Below are positions 22,298 to 35,395 of a stretch of DNA of 64,000 nucleotides, piece by piece. A model generated the notes under the pieces. The model made no database searches. It was given only the letters and a program-made list of their open reading frames with translations, and was not told the origin of the DNA. Both the position numbers and the translations under genes were made by a program. Position 1 is the stretch's first letter. Every line of letters begins with the position of its first letter. This stretch comes from Microthyrium microscopicum (Eukaryota; Ascomycota; Dothideomycetes; Microthyriales; Microthyriaceae): assembly GCA_010405405.1 (NCBI GenBank), contig MU004246.1:124001-188000 (forward strand). The letters are read 5' to 3'.

Positions 22298-23250
22298 ATT
22301 GTCGTGGAGTTCGAGAGTTTGATGAAAGGCTGGAAAGCGAGGCTAGTGGGGGGTGAAAAGAACACACACTTTTGATAGCGGGAGACGAGACTGGTGATGT
22401 AGATTTAGTCTGAGAAGATGTTGAGAGCTTCCAGTGACTCATTTGTTAAGATCAAACAATTGAACAAACCAAGTCGGGGCAATAGACTCCCCGCAGTGAC
22501 AAGCAGTTGTGCATCGTAACTTCCAAATCCTTGCACACGTGCAGCTATCTAACTCGTCCTTCCATTGCAAGCACTGCAAAAGAATGCCGCTTCCTATTTC
22601 AACTTCGGACATTAAAGAAAACAGGCCAGCCAAGTGCCATCGCTATGCTATGCCAATTCCGTACCGAGCGCACTTAACAAACATGGTCGTCTGTGAAGCT
22701 ATAGATCAAGATACACAGTTTGAATTCAAGATAGCTTGCTCTCATCACTCGACACAGCGCGTATCGTACAGAGGACTATTTCCGAGCAGTAACAAGCTGG
22801 TTTCAATCAAATACAAAGCCGCAATCACTTCCAAGACAATGAATATGCCTTCCGTAATTCTTGCTTGGTCGTTGTTTGACAATAGAAAATCAACTCTGAA
22901 GGCAATCCAAGCGTTAGGGGACTAACTAGCGACAATTGATGAAATCTATGAGACCCTGCACATCACCGGAATTGTTGGTAAATAGAGGACAACTACCAGG
23001 TAGCTTGAGATTTCTTTTCAATGGAGCCTGCAGGCTGCGAAAAGTGTTATAGCCTTATAGGTGATGTGATAGTTCAGGGAACGTTTTTGAATTCGAACAG
23101 CAAGCTCACATATATCGACGCCAGAGATTGCGCCCAGTGTATCCTGACAATAAATGTTCGTTTCCAAGTATGATATTATAGTAGTCTGACTAGAGGCTTC
23201 TCAGTATTCAAACACAAGCAGTGTAAAGTCTTTTGAACCGTACGTTAAAA
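22298..23250. other. Intergenic DNA with one unrecognised ORF
   Basis: About 950 bp. A plus-strand ORF at 22509-22925 (138 codons) contains a CxxC-like CKHCK string but no recognised domain. Its start lies opposite the SDR upstream region, so it may be spurious. It otherwise holds the SDR promoter and the 3' region of the acidic protein gene. Confidence 0.35.
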
Positions 23251-24018
23251 TTACTCGTCATCTTCATCTTCATCTTCATCCTCTCCAACTTCAACCTCGT
23301 CTTCATCATCTTCAGCTGCGACGGCGGGCTTGGCGACTTTCTTCTCCTTGACTACAGGTACTGCGTTCTCGTCATTTTCTTCCTCGTCGTCTTCTTCAAC
23401 ATCATCGTCCTCGGCGTCATCATCTTCTGCATCTTCATCGCCTTCGTCATCGGCAGGAGCGGTCTTTCTGCGTTTGGCTTTTGGAGCTAGACCAATGAGT
23501 CAATGGTAGAACATAGTTGGATGGTTGTGAGGCTTACCAGGGGCAGCTTTGCCATCTGCCTCATCGGGCTCCTCATCGTCGGTAGCTTCCTCTTCGCCAC
23601 TATAGTCTTCCTCATCGTCCTCTGAGTTATACCTGTTTCAACTTTGTAAGCTACGGACGTAGAGCAGAGTAGAGGCCAAGGACGAGCAAGATCTCAAGGT
23701 CGCAGTTGATTCATCAGGACAAGAGATTGTTCACAACATTATACCAACTACAAATGACAACACAAGCAAGTACAGAGTCTATGCGCCGAATGCGCCAGAC
23801 AATCAATTTCAAGATGGAAGTAAATACAAACACAAGTTTTACAATCGCAAACATAGACACAATACACAGCAAGAGGGCGGATGATATTTCACACCCGAGT
23901 GACGTCAAGCAAACGAAGGCAGTTTGTACTATACTTACTCCTCTTCGTCCTCAGAGTTCTCTGGCAGAGACTGTAGCTCCTCTTCTTCCTCCTCGTTCTT
24001 CCTCTTGCGTGTAGACAT
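23251..24018 (-). CDS. Small highly acidic, nuclear-type protein
   Basis: Three exons on the minus strand: 24018-23939, 23632-23538 and 23486-23251, with introns of 306 and 51 bp (GTAAGT...ACAG, GTAAGC...CTAG). The phases join cleanly to 136 residues. It starts MSTRKRKNEEEEEELQSLPE, continues with Glu/Asp-rich tracts, then a basic nuclear-localisation-like patch PKAKRRK (about 60-66), and ends with another acidic run (DEDEDEDDE). There is no folded domain. The composition resembles acidic histone-binding or nucleolar proteins (prothymosin-like). A chaperone-type role is plausible but only inferred. The 306-bp first intron is long compared with others here and could hide an additional small exon. 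Confidence 0.75.
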
Positions 24019-24299
24019 AATGATAACGAAGCGATCAACGGGCAATTGAGTTATATGAGTGTGTATTGGTGGTGAGAATGGTAGGAGAAGGAGAGAAGGG
24101 GAAGAAAGGGAGGCTGGGCGAGCGAGGGGAGCAAGAGGAGTTGAAATGTTGGGGACGAGGGAGCTCCAGCTTTCCAGCCGCAAGTTTCCCAGACCCAACA
24201 CACCGGTCATCCATCCAAGCTTCCCATTGCTCCATCCATCATTGTTACTCTGGAGGGTCGGCAGCTGAAAACTTGATAATTAATAAACGCTATCCGACA
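24019..24299. other. Promoter-side DNA of the acidic-protein gene
   Basis: Normal-composition, purine-rich (plus strand) DNA upstream of the minus-strand ATG, ending abruptly where the AT-rich transposon block begins near 24300. Pyrimidine-rich on the coding strand, as often seen in fungal promoters. Confidence 0.35.
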
Positions 24300-27200
24300 G
24301 CCAAAAGAGGTAAGGGGTAGATTAGTCAGTCCTATTAGGGGGTATCAAATAGGAATAAAGGATTATATATAAATTTTGCCTCTATGGCTTTTTAAACCCT
24401 AATTTAGTAATATCTTAGCCGTTAACTGTCCAAAAATTATTCAAAAATTATTAAATTTAAGCCCTAAGATAGCTAAAATACTTGCGATGGATGCTAAATA
24501 ACAAATTGCTACTAAAGCAGCTGTAGTAGCGTTGTAATTCTTCTAATTCCTTAATAATATTAATTAGGATTGCATTAATTAAGAATATTAGCTACTTATT
24601 AGCTATAGACACTAAGAATAGAATCTTAATCTTCTCTCTAATAGTAATATAGTATTATAATATTAATATAGTTATTTAAAGCTGTGAAGAAGAATATCTA
24701 TAGTACTAATTAGTATATAATAGGTTTTTAAAGGAGGAAATTAAATAATTAGCTTATCTAATAGATCTCTAGAGCCTTTCCTTAAAGAAGCGTTATAATC
24801 TACTATATAAAGCTAAATTCCTAATAGCGTTAGTACTAATGAGGCTATCTTGACTATATATTTATTTTAACCTCTTCTATTAGTTTTGTAAGAGTCCTAT
24901 ACTATTAAAAGATTACTTTAATTAAATATTAATATATCTTTATTGTTGCTACCGTAAGCTTTTAAAATTCTACCCTCTTTTAACGCTAAATTAAATGTAG
25001 GAATATGTAAATATTGTAAGGGACGCTAGTAATAGAGATTACTTTTAAGGCTTTATTGACGCTACTATAGTAAATATCTATTAACTAGAAGGTAGAGAGG
25101 ATTAATAATAAGTATTTTATAGTAATTATGCTTAAAGATACTATATAAAGAGCTAGGCTGTATGCTATCCTAATGGTATAATTCTCTCTATTAACGTTAG
25201 TTATCCTAGGGTAATTAATAATAAAATAATGCTTTTAGAATTAAATCTTGAAGATAAACTCTATTAGCTATTTCTTTACTACTAAAAATAATAGTTATAT
25301 AGAGATACTATATACTAGGGTAGTAATGTTATAATAGTCTCGTTTAATAGCCTACTAAATATTATTAAGTAGCAGTTTAATTAAATTATAGTAAAGAAGC
25401 GTATATCTATTAAGTAATCTTTTATATAAGTAAAAGGATTATAGCGTAGAGGAATATCTAATTTTAGGCTAAGCCTATACATTAGTTTAATACCTATTAC
25501 TTATTATTTAGGTATATTATTCTTATTAACTAACTATCTTACCTATTACTATACGAATTTAGTAAATTTATATTTTAGGATATTACTAATATTAATTAAG
25601 GATTATCTAAATCCTAATAGTTTATTTAATAGTTTTATTTATAAAGTTATTAAAGATTAGAAGGAATATTATATATTAAAAAAGTAATAAAGAAGAGATA
25701 TAGTTAGGTACCTATAAGATATTAAGGGGTAAAGACATTAAAGATTTAGGGTTAGTATTTTATTTAACCCTTAAAGCTTTTAAAAGATATTATAAAGGGC
25801 TATAAATAGAATATATTTATAATAACTACTAAAATTTATAAAGAATATTAGAATTATATCTATTTAGGCCTATTTATAAGATTGTAACTAAGTTTCCTTG
25901 CTATCTCTAAATATTACTCTAAAAGCTAAGTAGTCTATTCTTTTAATCTAAAGACCTATGCTTTAATACCTCTTAAATTCTATAATATCTCTTTACTTTA
26001 CTATAATTCTAGCGTACCTTTACTATTATTAATAATTATATTTATAAGGTTTTATACTTATATAAGATAATAAGCTTCTTTACCTCTCTTATTAGTATCT
26101 TTAAAATACTTCTTTATCGTAAGAGCTACCTTATTAATATAAGATAGCGTTTTTTAACGCTTTACTTGTCCTACTATAAGATTTTGAGCCCTTCTATTCC
26201 TCCTTAAGCTAGGACTTACTAGAAGCTTAGGCGTTAGTATTTAAGTATATATACGTTATAATAGTAGAGGACCTAAACTAGTAGTATTAAAGTTAAGGAA
26301 TTCTTTTAATAAAAGTTAAACTAGCAGTGCTAATAGTAATTTAAGAATAGGTAAAGTAGATATATTATCTATAAGTAGTAGTAAAGTCTTATCTTCTTTA
26401 ATAATTAGCTCCTAACGCTTACTAAATATTATTATAATAATATTATACCATTAAACCTATTCTTACTTACGCGTATTAACTAGTTCCTAAACGTTAATTC
26501 TATTTAGTATCCTTAAATTATACTAGTCTTTAATAATAATCTATATATTTAGAGCTTCTTAACATAGATTAGAACTAAGAACTATTCCTAAATAGCATTC
26601 ATTCTTCTCTTTACGCTACTATACTACTATATCTTTTAGAGTACTCTTTATTATTTAATTAATAGGTACTTTATTATTAGATATACTCTTAAAATCCTAA
26701 ATAACGCTCCTCTAAAATATACCTTTTTAACTACTTAAGGTATTACTAGTACTACTACTATATAATTCCCTATTATAGATATAGATTCTAACTAATTTAG
26801 TTAGATTATCTTAGCCCTAGTTAAGAAACTAGCGACTAAAAGAGGTCCCTATAGGTATTATAGCCTACTAGCAACTAGAGACTAGTATAGGCGTATTTTA
26901 TATAGTAGGGTCCTAAAGGGTATAGAAGAGAAAGGAAGAAGTTAGGTTTGCTTTAAACAAGCTAAGCATACTCTTAATTAAGATTCTAGGTATTAAAGTA
27001 AATTATTAAGATATTTTAGCTTTAAAGAAGATGTTAAGCTTTAGAATATAAAGATATAAGTTATAGAATATAAAGATATTGGATCTAATAGTTTCTACTA
27101 CTAAATTACTACTATAGGATTATATTTCTTTATTAGCGCGTATTCTATAACCTATAGCTCTCTTAAGAGTCTTAGCTATTCTTAGGTTTATTTGTAGCTT

Positions 27201-27423
27201 TAAGAATGTGCTTAAAATTAATTAGTTTCCTACTTAAAATTAATTAGTTTTTTATACATTTTATTAACCTTAAGGCTAAGATCTAACGTCTATATAAACT
27301 CTATATAAATACTATTCTAGTAAAGTATTATTAAGAATTAGAGCTAAATTCTATTATATAGCGCTAATAGATTCTATTAGCGCTATATAACTACTACCAA
27401 TTCTTAAATAGAACCTTTCCTAA
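24300..27423 (+). mobile_element. RIP-degraded DNA transposon, PIF/Harbinger-like DDE transposase
   Basis: An AT-rich block with a coherent plus-strand frame, interrupted by TAA/TAG, from about 24480 to 25500. The core resembles fungal DDE_Tnp_4/Harbinger-type transposases. It has a GFIDAT-like first-Asp segment (about 25050), then a QRYY-like string, then VCYPNGIILSINVSYP-like text (about 25160-25210). A RDTIYQG-like stretch near 25300 matches the usual GDxAY region. About 2 kb downstream (25500-27400) is equally degraded. There, a frame near 26900-27000 keeps a KGIEEKGRSQVCFKQAKHTL-like stretch of unknown identity, so a second ORF or second element is possible. The ends are approximate, and no secure terminal repeats were identified. 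RIP here is strand-asymmetric. Confidence 0.65.
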
Positions 27424-27763
27424 TTGAGCGACGGATTAGGGGCCTATTATTATAGATCCGGTTTGCCAACCCTCCAGACTGCAGGGCAGAAAGCGAACAG
27501 TTCCGATCTGTTCACTTACCGTTCTCCCGAGTGCTTTGCTGACTACAGCGATGGGATCAGCCAGAGCGGATTGCCTTGTTTCCGGGCAGAAGCACGCCAA
27601 TGTAGACTGGATGCTCCTAATCGCGTTAATGGGAGAGGGGTCGACTCGAGGGGCTGTACGACCATCGTCATGGCGAGCGCGAGAATCTAGGACACTTTTG
27701 TACGACTCTTTCCCATTAACTCATTCGTCTTTATCTACTTTACTAACTTCATAGTCAAGTTAG
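27424..27763. other. GC-normal island between two transposons
   Basis: About 340 bp of normal GC content with abundant CpA and TpG, lying between the Harbinger-like block and the hAT element. It contains a short plus-strand ORF (27424-27690) with no recognised domain. It is best read as original single-copy DNA left between insertions; RIP has spared it. Confidence 0.6.
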
Positions 27764-27771
27764 GTTGGTAG
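27764..27771. repeat. Left copy of 8-bp target-site duplication of the hAT element
   Basis: GTTGGTAG here and GTTAGTAG at 45101-45108 directly flank the two terminal inverted repeats. They match at 7 of 8 positions, and the difference is a G/A transition. An 8-bp duplication is the hAT superfamily hallmark. Confidence 0.75.
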
Positions 27772-27793
27772 TATGCTAGGGCATAGGTTAGGT
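27772..27793 (+). repeat. Left terminal inverted repeat of the hAT element
   Basis: Begins TATGCTAGGGCATAGGTTAG. It is the reverse complement of 45079-45100 at 21 of 22 positions; the single difference is a C/T transition. Homology then fades into subterminal TTAGGTT motifs. Confidence 0.85.
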
Positions 27794-28166
27794 TAGATTA
27801 GGTATAGGTTTCTCTAAATATTTTTATAACCTACGTAGGTTAGGTTTTAGAAATATTATAACCTAACCTAAATAGATTAGGTTTTTATAAATCTAGCCTA
27901 TAGGTTATATTTATTAATAAATAACCTAAATAAAAAATTAATACTATATAATTTAGGTTAACCTAAAAAGTTTAGTATAGTATTTAATAATTATATCTTA
28001 CTATTACTTTTTTAGTAAGTTATAAAAGTATTAATTAGAATTTAGAATTAGTTTATTAATTTTATTAATTATAAATAATTATATAACTATAATTCTTTTT
28101 CTATTTCTTAAAGTTTATTAATTCTAATTACCTTTCTATAATAAAGTTATTAATTAATTTTAAATA

Positions 28167-28171
28167 CTTAT
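28167..28171. repeat. Left 5-bp target duplication of the Gypsy element
   Basis: CTTAT here and at 35598-35602, immediately outside the two LTRs. A 5-bp duplication is typical of Gypsy integrases. Confidence 0.85.
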
Positions 28172-28373
28172 TATTACGAATCTACTACTATTAATCCTAT
28201 TATAACATTATTAGCATCCCTTATTACGTAATACTAAGGGCTTAGCGCCTAAGGATTATCTAGTATAGCTTATTTATAACTATTTCCTATCCTCTTTCTT
28301 AGATTCTTTATATTAGTTTTCTTAAATTATATCTACTATTAGCTTATACCCTTGCGCTTATAGGTCTTTAATA
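28172..28373 (+). repeat. 5' LTR of the Gypsy element
   Basis: 202 bp, aligned end to end without gaps to 35396-35597. It starts TATTACG and ends TTTAATA, consistent with RIP-altered TG...CA ends. Confidence 0.9.
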
Positions 28374-31300
28374 TAAAACTAATACTTTATACTATTTAAA
28401 AAATAATTTTAATTTTTAGTATATTAAAATCTAAAGATTTAATACGTCTACTTATATAAATATAGAATCCTATTTTTAGATCCTAATAAATCTAATTTAC
28501 TAGCGTAGTAAATATGTAAATTCTTAATCCTTAATCTTATTAAAAGCTTAGACTTCTAGCGTCTAATTAAAGGGCTTAAAGGACCCTAGTTAATTTAGAA
28601 CTTTTACTTTACTAGACTTATAAGTTAATAATCTTTCTTTACTACTACTACTTCTCTCTATTACTATACCTATAGTAAGACTTTACTTATTTTACTATAC
28701 TATAATAAGCCTTAAAAATAAACTATAATAAATTAGACCTTCTACTTCTTTTCTTAAATTATCTATTATATCTTTATAACTTATTTATACTTTATCTTAA
28801 GACTTCTTAGCGCCTATGCCTATTACTTATATTTACTTTATATTAAACCTTTATCTTACTATAAAAGATACTAATAAGACTTATTAGACTTATTCTATAT
28901 CTTATCTTTATAAGTAATAGTAATTAAGGATTTAGAATATTACTTAGTTTATAATTATACTACCTTATACTTAGATTAAGATTAATAGTAATAAAGATAA
29001 CGCTATAATAAAACTACCTTATAGCTAAGCTTTATGCTATAATTTTTTATACTTCTATTATAGCTTTATAGCTAAGGTACTTTTACTATCTAATATCCTA
29101 AAAATTACTAAGAGTAGCTATATTTATAGCTAATTATAATTTTAAAATAAAAGTAAAGAGAAGGTATCCTCTACTAATCCTCTAATTACTACTCTTTAAC
29201 TAATAGACTAAGCTTAGATTAAAGAGTTACTATTAAACTACTAAATACTCTCTTACTTTATTACCTACTAATTAATTACTCTAGATAAGAAGAATTAAGT
29301 ACTCTTAATATAACTTCTTTATAAAGAAGTTACCTTCTAAGCCTAGAAAACTATTTCTCTAAATAGTACTATTAAAAGCGTCCTTCTAGACTCTATACTT
29401 ATACGTTATACTTAAAGTAACTTATATTTAGAAATTATTAAGACTTATAAAGGATTTCTTTGTAGTATTATTATATTACTAAAACTTTAGTTTAAATAGC
29501 TACATAGTTATATTAAATTAGTCTAAGTAGCTAATCTCTATACTTAAGAAACCTATACCTAACTAAATAATATAATAAATGCTTACTAATACTATAAGTA
29601 AGATATTAAAGATATAACTAATAAACTTAATAACGCTATAGTTATAACTAATAAAATATATATAAAAGTAAACTAACTTTATAAATAACTTAACTATATA
29701 ATTAAAGCTAACTATAAAGATAATAAACGTATTCTCTACCTAAAGAATATCTATAATATAAATTAATAAAAACTTAATAAAGTACTTAATAATATTAAAT
29801 AACTATATACTTCCTATACTAAGAAGCGTAATAAGATTATAGCCCTTTATCTCTAGAATAAAGATTTTAAGGACTAGCTTAGTTAGTTTATATATAAGTC
29901 TAAAAAGAATATCTACTAACTTAACTCTAATAATAAGTAAGTAATACCTCCTCCTTATTAACAAGTTTCTTATATTTAAATTAATAGCCTAACCCTAGTA
30001 GTATTTAGATCCTTAGCTAGTAGTAAAAGCAAAAAACGTAAATAGAGTAATTTAAGTAAATACTCTAGTTATAACCCTAAATAATACTCTACGTAGAAAC
30101 TCTACGTTAAGGACTATCTCTATAATAAGTAAGCCTTTTTTTCTACAAAACTAGACGTTACTATTTAAGTATATAGTAAGACTCTTAATATTATCCTTAG
30201 GTTTATTAAAGACTATGCTTAATATAAATTACTAAACTTATACTCTAATATAATAAAGTTCTAAGAAGACCTAGATTAATATACCTAGAAACGTAATACT
30301 TATAAAGATATTATTACCTAGTTATAAAATTCCTTAAACTAAATAAAGAAGATTAAGAAGCTTGCTCTATATATTACTAAGTTTAATAGTAAAATTACTA
30401 ACGCTAGCCTTATAAAAGTAGATAAGGTTATTTATCTTAAATATATAATTATTAAAGAAATTATATAGTACTTATTCCTTTCTAAAACTACTACTATTAC
30501 TAAATATATTAATAAGTTATAAGTTATAGACTAAAACCTTAAACGTAAAACTAATAATAATGATAAGCTATTTAGTAGTTAGAATAATAATAATAGTAAC
30601 TAAGCTAATAACTAAATTAACTATATACTACGCTATAAAGTTACTCTATACTAATATCTAATATAAGACTATTACTATACTTAATATAGTAAATAAGGTT
30701 ATAACTATAAAGATAAAAACTTAAAGTATAAGAATAAGCTAGCTTTCTCTAATTCTAATATCTTTATTAAGCTTACTAGTATTTATTTATAGTAAGATAA
30801 TACCTAACTATAAAACCTTACTCTATAATATAATTACTTATTAATATATAATAATTACTACTACTAAGACTAGGGAAACTAGATACTTCTTTATAATGCT
30901 ATGTAGAGAAGCTAAATAAAATAGAAGTATATAATAAACAATAAAAATGTTAGATAGAGGCTATTATTAGTTACTTAAGTAACTCTAAAACTAAAAGCAA
31001 CCTAGTAAGCATAGCTATTATGTATATATTAGTAGCTTATATCCCTATTAACTAATTACTAAAATACTCTATTCTAAAGATAAGCTAATAGTAGAGCATT
31101 ATTAGTAATATCCTTATTAATAATAATACGTATGCTAAAACTAAAGTTCTAATTAATATAGGTAATAGTACTTTTAGCATTATTAATCTTTATTACCTCT
31201 AAATCTATAGTATTTTATTAGTAGAGATAACCTAACTCTATTGTGCTAAGATAGCTAATAGCTATACTATAGTAAAGATAACCTATATAGTAGCTATTAT

Positions 31301-34300
31301 ATTACGTATTAGCATCTATCTTAAGTAGATCCTTTGCTTTATAATAAAAGTTACTAACTATAATATAATCCTTAGTAACCCTTAAGTTAATAAATATAAA
31401 GTTATACTCTAGAGAGGCTAATATATATTAGGCTTCTACTTAGAGCATTATATAAAATACTACATAGCCTCCTACTATCTAATTACTATTAACTATAAAG
31501 GTTAAGTAGTTATAGATAAACGATAAGAAAAAACTCTTAATATCTATATAATATTACTATAAGTCTTTATAGCTATAATATAGTATAAGGAATATAAATT
31601 TACTATATTCTACTAAGAAGACTTTAACGCTTTAGAAGAGGAAGAAGACCCTAACCTTATTCTTTAGTAGAACGTTGCTAGTATTATTATAATCTTTACT
31701 AAAGACTATACTAAATAGCGTAAGAAGCTTAACTATAACTTATTAACGCAAGAGGAGTTACTAAAGTTAATATTACTAGAATTCTACTACTATGTCCCTT
31801 TATTTAACCCTTACTAAGCTAATAAACTACTACTATACTAACTAGGTTTTAACTATACTATTACTATTAACCTAAATATAAAAGTATTTATATATAAATT
31901 CTATAGTATATCTTACTAATAGGTATAGGTTATTAAGAAATATATTAAGAATATACTTAAAAAAGGCTTTATCTAACTAAGTACCTCCTATTATACTATA
32001 CCTATATTATGCGTTAGTAAACTAGGTAGTAGTATTTATGTCTACGTTAACTACTATAGACTTAATAAGATTATACTAACTAACTAAAATGTACTTCTAT
32101 TCTTAATAGAAATATTAATAAAGATCTATAAAGTAAAATTCTTTTTATAATTTAATATTATTACTACTTTTAATAATATTTAAATTTATAAAGGAGATAA
32201 GCATAAGACTATATTCTTAATATACTATAGACTCTTTAAAACCTTAGTAATACTATTTAGTATAATAGAATTACTAGGAAGTTTTTAATCTTATATTAAT
32301 AGCGCTATATATAAATACCTTAATAACTTTATTATAGTTTACTTTAATAATGTCCTTATTTAGAGTAAGACTAAAGAAAAGTATATTACCTATATTTACT
32401 TAATCCTTAATAAGCTTAAAAAAGCTAAACTCTACCTTAATATTTCTAAATCTAAGTTTATAATCTAATTAGTTAAATATCTTAGTATTATTATTATACT
32501 TAATAGAATCTAAATAGATAAGAAGAAGGTTAATACTATACTTAACTAGTACTACTCTACTTTCTTTAAAAACGTTTAGATATTCCTTAGCTTTATAAAT
32601 TTCTATTGTTATTTTATTAAAGAATACTTAAAAATTATTATATTACTTACTATACTAACTAAAAAGGATACTTCCTTATACTTTCCTTAAAGTAAGACTA
32701 AACCTAAGAAATAAGTATTTAACGCTTTAAAGAAGGCTTTTACTACTACTCTAATCCTTTATTACTTTAACTCTAACGCTAAGACTTAGGTTAAGACTAA
32801 CGCTTTAGATTAGGTAGTAGTAGCTATTCTTTTATAAAAAGATATAGATAATAAGCTTTGCTTAATAGCTTTTCTTTCTAAAAAGATAACTTTAGTAGAA
32901 TATAATTATAATATTTATAATAAAGAGCTCTTTATAATTATATAGGTATTTAAGGAATAAAAACCTAAATTATTTTTAACCTTTAATCCTATATAAGTTT
33001 TTACTAACTATTTTAACTTATATACTTTTATATTAACTAAAAAGCTATCTTGCTATTAAGCTTAATAAGTAAAGTTCTTCTCTTAATTCTAGTTTAAGAT
33101 TAAATATTATAATAGTTCCTTTAATATAAAAGTAAATATACTAACTTAGAGATTATAGGATCTTTTAAAATCTAATAATAATCTATAGATTACTTAATAA
33201 ATATAACTAATCCTTTCTTCTTATAACTTTAATACTTACTATAAGATATCTTACTCTTATAATACCTAATATGCTATTAAGATTACTATTCTCCTTATTA
33301 ATAGTAAATAACCTATAATAATTAAACTTACTATAATTATTACTAATAAAGTTAATGCGCTAACTATAAAAGGTAAGCTAATTAATTAACTAACTATAGG
33401 GGGTTCTATCCTAATCTTAGGTAAGCTAATTAATTACTTTAGGATAGATAGCGTGCTAACTAATCTAGAGATATTATAGAAAGATATTATTAAGGCTAGC
33501 TAATTAAATAAGCTTATTTAAGTAATCTATAATTTTAAGGTAGTATAATCGTATTGTTTACTATATAATACTCTAGAGAAAGATTTAATTAAACTTAGAG
33601 ATTACTAAGTACTTACTAATAGTATTATTTAATATAGATAATAACTCCTTATCCTCCTTATAAGACGTTTTTAATATTATATTATTATATATACGTATAA
33701 TTATAAGGTTATAGATTATAGTAGTATAGCTTCTATATATTAGCACCTTTACTAATTTTACTTTTAGCTCTATATAGCTAAGAATGTAAAGCACTATATT
33801 AAAGTATATAAGTATATATTCTCTAAACTAGTTAAATAAAAGAAGTAAAGTCTCCTCTACTTATTTCTACTACCTAACTATACTTAGTTTAATATTTTTA
33901 TTAACTTTATAGTTACCTTACTACTCTATATTTACCTTAAGACTATTTATTACTATATTATAGTTATTATAGATAGGCTAATACGTACTTAATAGTTTAT
34001 TTCTCTCCTTAACCTAAGTATATAGATAATAGTCCTTACGTTCCTTAACTAAATATAGAAATATATAGGATAGCTTAACTCTATCCTCTTTAATTATAGT
34101 TTATAATTTATATTTATATTTTAGCAATATCTTTATAAGCATATTAGTATTATTATCTACCTAACTACTACTTAGTACCTATAAAATAATAGTATTATAA
34201 AAATATTAGTTATAGTACTAAAAGCTTACCTTAGATGCTTTATTAACTAGTAATAAAATAACTAAGTAGGACTACTATTATTCGCTAAATTTAAAGCTAA

Positions 34301-35395
34301 CTATACTATCTATACCTCTACTAAGATAAGTCCTTTCTACGTACTTAATAGTTATCTTCCCTAATTAGGATTAGAATTAATGCCTTTAAAAGCCCTCTTA
34401 GGAACTAAGCTAACCTAAACTAAATAATAGCTTACTAACTAGTATCTCTATACCTATACTAACCTCTAAGAATATTTTTACGAATAGATCTTATAGTCTA
34501 CTACCCTTATAGAAGAGTAAGCTAATAAGACTTATTAACTAGTACTAGACTTTAAACTAAGTAATTAAGTATAACTTAACGCCTATTATTATAAATCTCT
34601 CTAACTATTAAAGTCCCTTAATAATAAATCTACTAGATCTTTTAAAATTATTAAAAAGATTAATACCCTTACCTATAAGCTAGAATTACTAGAGAAGATA
34701 AAAATTTACCTAGTCTTCTATACTTAGCTACTCTACCTTATCCCTAAATATATTACGATACTCTAAGAACCTAATAACTCTTCCTTAATTATGAACGTAG
34801 ATAATAATATAGAATAAGAGTAAGTAGTTAATTATATTATTAATAGTAAGATAGGCATTATAAAGGGCTTTAGCAAAAAGAAAATTCTATAGTATAAAGT
34901 TTAGTTTATAGAATAGGACGACTAGAACTATAACTCTAACTAGTAACTATAGTTAGATCTTAACTCTTACTTAGAGCTAGTTACTAAATATTATAACTAG
35001 AATCCTAATAAACCTAGACTATATCCTATATTTATAGACCCTTAGTAGAAGAAGAAGAAGGAATATAATTTAGATAAAATTCCTCTAGAATAGTAAAAGG
35101 ATACTACTATATATACTTTAATACTTAGTTTATAAACTAGAGTATTCTAAAGATATCTTAAGGTTTGTTAATACTTCTTAATAGTTACTTTAGTAGGCTA
35201 GAAGGTAGTATAAGGAATAGGTATATATAGTAGTTATATATAAAGGAAGGTTATTATCTTTACTTTTATTACTTTTATATTTTATATTTTATATCCTAAA
35301 AAGTGTTAGAATTATAGGACTATATAACTTAATTATAGATTTTGTCCTTTTATAAGTTTTTAGCTTAGGAGTACTAATCTTAGAGGAAGGAGTAT

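Noticed and set aside
24300-27440. Imperfect inverted similarity at the block ends (ATTAGTCAGTCCTATTAGG versus the inverse near 27430)
   Set aside because: Needs gaps and several mismatches, and no target duplication was found; too weak to call terminal repeats.
27424-27690. 88-codon ORF in the GC island
   Set aside because: No domain, biased only by local GC; kept as an island note, not called as a gene.
27780-27960. TTAGGTT-rich ends looking like telomere repeats
   Set aside because: The repeats are irregular, occur in both orientations and sit just inside inverted repeats with a target duplication. Normal genes lie on both sides.
33585-33794. 69-codon minus-strand ORF in the Gypsy element
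   Set aside because: A chance opening in AT-rich DNA opposite the integrase region.
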